DNA of 36,331 bases from Geofilum rubicundum JCM 15548 (GTDB taxonomy: Bacteria; Bacteroidota; Bacteroidia; Bacteroidales; Marinilabiliaceae): assembly GCF_000974365.1 (NCBI RefSeq), contig NZ_BAZW01000042.1, forward strand, positions 1 through 36,331, given 5' to 3'. Positions within the stretch are counted from its first letter, which is position 1. Every line of letters starts with the position of its first letter. The position numbers were made by a program, and so were the translations under genes. Shown here piece after piece: positions 34,224-36,331 of this stretch. Under the pieces are notes generated by a model, which was not told the origin of the DNA, ran no database searches, and saw only the letters and a program-made list of their open reading frames with translations.

Positions 34224-34231
34224 TATTTTTG
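34224..34231 (+). promoter_or_regulatory. Possible -7 promoter element before the DUF2784-like remnant
   Basis: TATTTTTG lies 27 nt before the ATG at 34258. No clear -33 partner is seen. Confidence 0.3.
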
Positions 34232-34257
34232 TAAATTGTCTGTCAGAGAACCACGGC

Positions 34258-34459
34258 ATGCTGCAATTTTTAGACATACTCTACACCATTCTGCACTTTG
34301 TCCTCATCGGCTTTAACCTCCTGGGATGGGCTTGATAAATTGACCGGAGGTGACATCAACGCCGATCTGGTTGATGGGGTAACCTTTGGTCTGCTGATTC
34401 TGGTTGTTGTGCTGTCTGTGTATGTGAATTTTTTTAGAAGGCGAAGGCTCCGTGGATAG
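34258..34459 (+). pseudogene. DUF2784-like membrane protein with its middle deleted
   Basis: ATG 34258 opens 25 residues (MLQFLDILYTILHFVLIGFN then LLGWA), which end at TGA 34333-34335. One base on, the next frame reads DKLTGGDINADLVDGVTFG then a hydrophobic helix and FFRRRRLRG, with TAG at 34457-34459. As I recall Bacteroidota DUF2784-like proteins (about 125 residues), the first piece is their N-terminal helix and the second their C-terminal end (KLTG.DINA.LVD..T). About 60 residues between them, including the conserved CPLTDWHW region, are missing. This fits an internal deletion that also shifted the frame. Family assignment is from memory of sequence patterns. Confidence 0.65.
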
Positions 34460-34494
34460 ATTCTTCCCCCACTGAGTAGATATTTGTTTGTGGA

Positions 34495-34502
34495 TATTTT
34501 TG
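34495..34502 (+). promoter_or_regulatory. Possible -7 promoter element before the Rof-like gene
   Basis: TATTTTTG lies about 55 nt before the ATG at 34557. No convincing -33 TTTG is found at 19-20 nt. The assignment is tentative. Confidence 0.3.
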
Positions 34503-34556
34503 TCCTTAATGCATAAATGCTTTAATTTTAGGGTTGAATAATATAAGTCTGAAAAT

Positions 34557-34862
34557 ATGAAGCAATTACATTCCACAAAAGGTTACATTCCATTTGATTC
34601 CGACTATTTTGATCAGATTGAGAAAGCAATGAATGATGACTGCAAAATCCATTACTTCGATGCAGAAGGGCAGGTAATGGATGCCAATGGAACTGTTACC
34701 TGTAGCTTCAGTCCCGATAATTTCGCCCACTTTGTTGTACTGAATACCGACACCGCCATTCGTATCGACCGGATCATTACCTTAAACGGAAGTCCCGGGC
34801 CTGCTTTTGATGAGTATGACCTCTTTGCCTTGCAATGCCTGACCTGTATGGGAGGTATGTAA
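34557..34862 (+). CDS. Rof-like small protein (Rho-binding antiterminator family)
   Basis: 101 residues. The arrangement GYIPFDSDYFDQIEKAMNDD, then short beta-strand segments, then HFVVLNTDTAIRIDRIITLNG resembles the Rof/YaeO family (Y.PI.CD.YD.LE ... EYL.L.DGT.IRLD.I...NG). E. coli Rof binds Rho and blocks termination. The core fits the Sm-like fold, but this protein has about 15 extra C-terminal residues (FDEYDLFALQCLTCMGGM) with a CxxC pair. Function as a Rho inhibitor is inference. It is a single gene; the PAS kinase starts 225 bp downstream. Confidence 0.62.
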   Translation: MKQLHSTKGYIPFDSDYFDQIEKAMNDDCKIHYFDAEGQVMDANGTVTCSFSPDNFAHFVVLNTDTAIRIDRIITLNGSPGPAFDEYDLFALQCLTCMGGM

Positions 34863-35087
34863 AGAATTACTTTTGGAAAATGGGTTGAGGATAACTCGAG
34901 GTATTGTGAAGTCCATTTAAATTATGACTAATTTCTGACATGTTGAGCCAATAAATCAAAAAAATATTTATATTTAGTCTGAGAAACTGTATTAAGTTTT
35001 ATCCTTTGGGTTGTTTTTGTGCCAAAAAAAACGTCCAAAAACCAAATTTAAACAGCTTTTGAATTTTTTCTTTTTATATGGTTTGCG

Positions 35088-36236
35088 ATGGGAGGAATGA
35101 CTAATTTAAATTTTTCGGATAATGATTTATTGGCAATATTTGAATATGCCGCAGTTGTGTTGGTTCTTGTTGATGGTGAGGGCAGGGTACAACGCATTAA
35201 TAAATCCGGGAGTCAAATGGTTAACCTTGATAACGAGCAGGCAATAGGCTTGCTGGCCGGAGAGGTTCTGAAATGTGTCAACCAGTATAAGATTGAGGGA
35301 GCTGTTTGCGGAAGGATGACGCCATGCGCATCCTGTGATCTCAGACAAACATTCACTGATACTTTTAATACCGGAACGGACTATCACAAAAAGGAGGGTT
35401 CCATGGACTTTATTGTTGATGGAGAAACGGTTCATAAGCAAATTTTGATATCCTCCAGTCGGCTGCTGATTAATGAACAGCCCTTTATCCTGTTAACCAT
35501 TGATGATATCACCAAATTAAAAGAGCAGGAAAAAGAACTTTCCGTACTTATCTCCACCAGAGATAAGTTGTATTCAGTTATTGCACATGATTTAAGGGGC
35601 TCAATAAGCACCATCGTCGGGTTTACCGAATTAATCCTGCTAAGGCTTGCTGATCTCTCCTCTGAAAGATTAAAAGAGTTTCTGGAAAACTTGCAACAAG
35701 CAGGTCAGGATTCGTTTAATTTGTTGGAAAATCTTTTTGAATGGACTTCGGTTCAATGGAAAAACCATTACTTTAATCCAGAGTTGATGGCCGTGAATGA
35801 GCTTGTTATTAAAACCATTGATATTTGTCGTCCAGCCGCTAACCGAAAAAGTATCCATCTCAGCCATAAGGGTGATTTTTCAGGAAACTGGACTTTAGAT
35901 AAAGGAATGATATTAACTGTGCTGCGAAACCTGGTTAATAATGCCATAAAATTTACCGATCGGGGAGGGCAGATTGTCATTACTTCGAAAAAAGTGGATA
36001 AGGACCTCATTATTGAGGTGACTGATACCGGTATAGGTATAAAAGCTGAAAAGATTCCGAAGATGTTCATCTTCGAACAAGGTCAACATACCCATGGGAC
36101 GGAACATGAAAAGGGTACCGGACTCGGACTTATGATTTGTAAGGAGTTTGTAGAAAAACACAAGGGTATCATATGGGTCTCCAGCATACCCGGAAAAGGG
36201 ACTACCTTTAGTTTTAACTTACCCGACATCCAATAG
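35088..36236 (+). CDS. Soluble PAS-domain sensor histidine kinase with a four-cysteine motif
   Basis: 382 residues and no transmembrane segment, so probably cytoplasmic. An N-terminal PAS domain (about 10-145) is followed by a HisKA dimerisation domain with H-box IAHDLRGSIS (His167) and a HATPase_c domain with the N-box LVNNAIKF, DTGIGI and GTGLGLMICKEF. The PAS domain contains Cys63, Cys74, Cys80 and Cys83 (C-x10-C-x5-C-x2-C, in LKCVNQYKIEGAVC...TPCASCDLR). Such a quartet could bind a metal or FeS cluster or sense redox state (inference). No response regulator follows in the remaining 95 bp. ATG at 35088; ATG 35097 is an alternative, but a GGAGG would then lie too close. Confidence 0.88.
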   Translation: MGGMTNLNFSDNDLLAIFEYAAVVLVLVDGEGRVQRINKSGSQMVNLDNEQAIGLLAGEVLKCVNQYKIEGAVCGRMTPCASCDLRQTFTDTFNTGTDYHKKEGSMDFIVDGETVHKQILISSSRLLINEQPFILLTIDDITKLKEQEKELSVLISTRDKLYSVIAHDLRGSISTIVGFTELILLRLADLSSERLKEFLENLQQAGQDSFNLLENLFEWTSVQWKNHYFNPELMAVNELVIKTIDICRPAANRKSIHLSHKGDFSGNWTLDKGMILTVLRNLVNNAIKFTDRGGQIVITSKKVDKDLIIEVTDTGIGIKAEKIPKMFIFEQGQHTHGTEHEKGTGLGLMICKEFVEKHKGIIWVSSIPGKGTTFSFNLPDIQ

Positions 36237-36268
36237 ATTGGCCTGGTCAATCATAATCTCCTCAATTT

Positions 36269-36331
36269 ATGGAACAAACTGCCGATTTTTTATATAAAGA
36301 AGAACTCCAGGGTTCAATTATTATAATCCCC
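36269..36331 (+). CDS. Start of an unidentified gene, cut by the window end
   Basis: ATG at 36269 opens a frame to the last base (MEQTADFLYKEELQGSIIIIP). It is 32 bp after the kinase stop on the same strand. Twenty-one residues are too few to assign a family, and the frame could be chance. A response regulator would be expected by context, but this N-terminus does not look like one. Confidence 0.35.
   Translation, partial: MEQTADFLYKEELQGSIIIIP

Noticed and set aside
34849-35099. Shared ATGGGAGG(T/A)ATG at the end of the Rof-like gene and the start of the kinase gene
   Set aside because: Only 11 of 12 bases match and there is no extended similarity; probably coincidence.

Overview
The window reads as a chromosomal segment of a Bacteroidota bacterium, probably of the Marinilabiliales type; the rank is an inference. 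Support: two secreted proteins end in type IX secretion (Por) sorting domains, three promoters match the phylum-specific TTTG-N19-TAnnTTTG pattern, Shine-Dalgarno sequences are mostly weak, and the proteins (meso-diaminopimelate dehydrogenase, M13 lipoprotein peptidase, HelD-like helicase, App1-type phosphatase) look Bacteroidota-like. No rRNA, tRNA, CRISPR array, transposase or phage gene was seen.

Layout. 1-2,000: 3' part of hemF (coproporphyrinogen III oxidase) and hemH (ferrochelatase), separated by a G-rich tandem repeat with a textbook four-tract G-quadruplex pattern. 2,143-4,181: an M13 metallopeptidase lipoprotein on the minus strand, broken by a one-base frameshift. 4,398-6,470: a HelD/UvrD-like helicase with a clear Bacteroidota promoter. 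6,738-14,998: a glycogen-to-trehalose operon, glgX-treZ-treY/malQ, whose last gene is a TreY-MalQ fusion. 14,999-15,319: a non-coding block of palindromic repeats. 15,320-16,225: minus-strand ddh with its promoter. 16,565-23,589: a methyltransferase, then hemA-hemC-hemD-hemB-hemL-hemE, tightly packed; hemC carries a one-base frameshift near its start. 23,640-25,837: a divergent pair, App1-type phosphatidate phosphatase and a DagK/YegS lipid kinase.

26,000-34,460 is accessory: a PL9-like pectate lyase and a large BNR_4 beta-propeller/LamG protein (both predicted T9SS cargo), small membrane proteins (DUF1328, DUF1622), an SDR dehydrogenase, an AAA ATPase with a DUF4143 domain, and two decayed genes (an EamA transporter tail and an internally deleted DUF2784-like gene). 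34,557-36,331 holds a Rof-like (Rho-binding antiterminator family) small protein, a soluble PAS histidine kinase with a four-cysteine motif, and the start of one more gene.

How the parts work together. The two hem blocks give every step from glutamyl-tRNA to heme except protoporphyrinogen oxidase. GlgX, MalQ, TreY and TreZ together would turn glycogen into trehalose. The most interesting signals are the G-quadruplex candidate directly upstream of ferrochelatase, an excess of perfect intragenic palindromes with centres of 0-1 nt, the TreY-MalQ fusion, and the two single-base lesions, which may be assembly errors.
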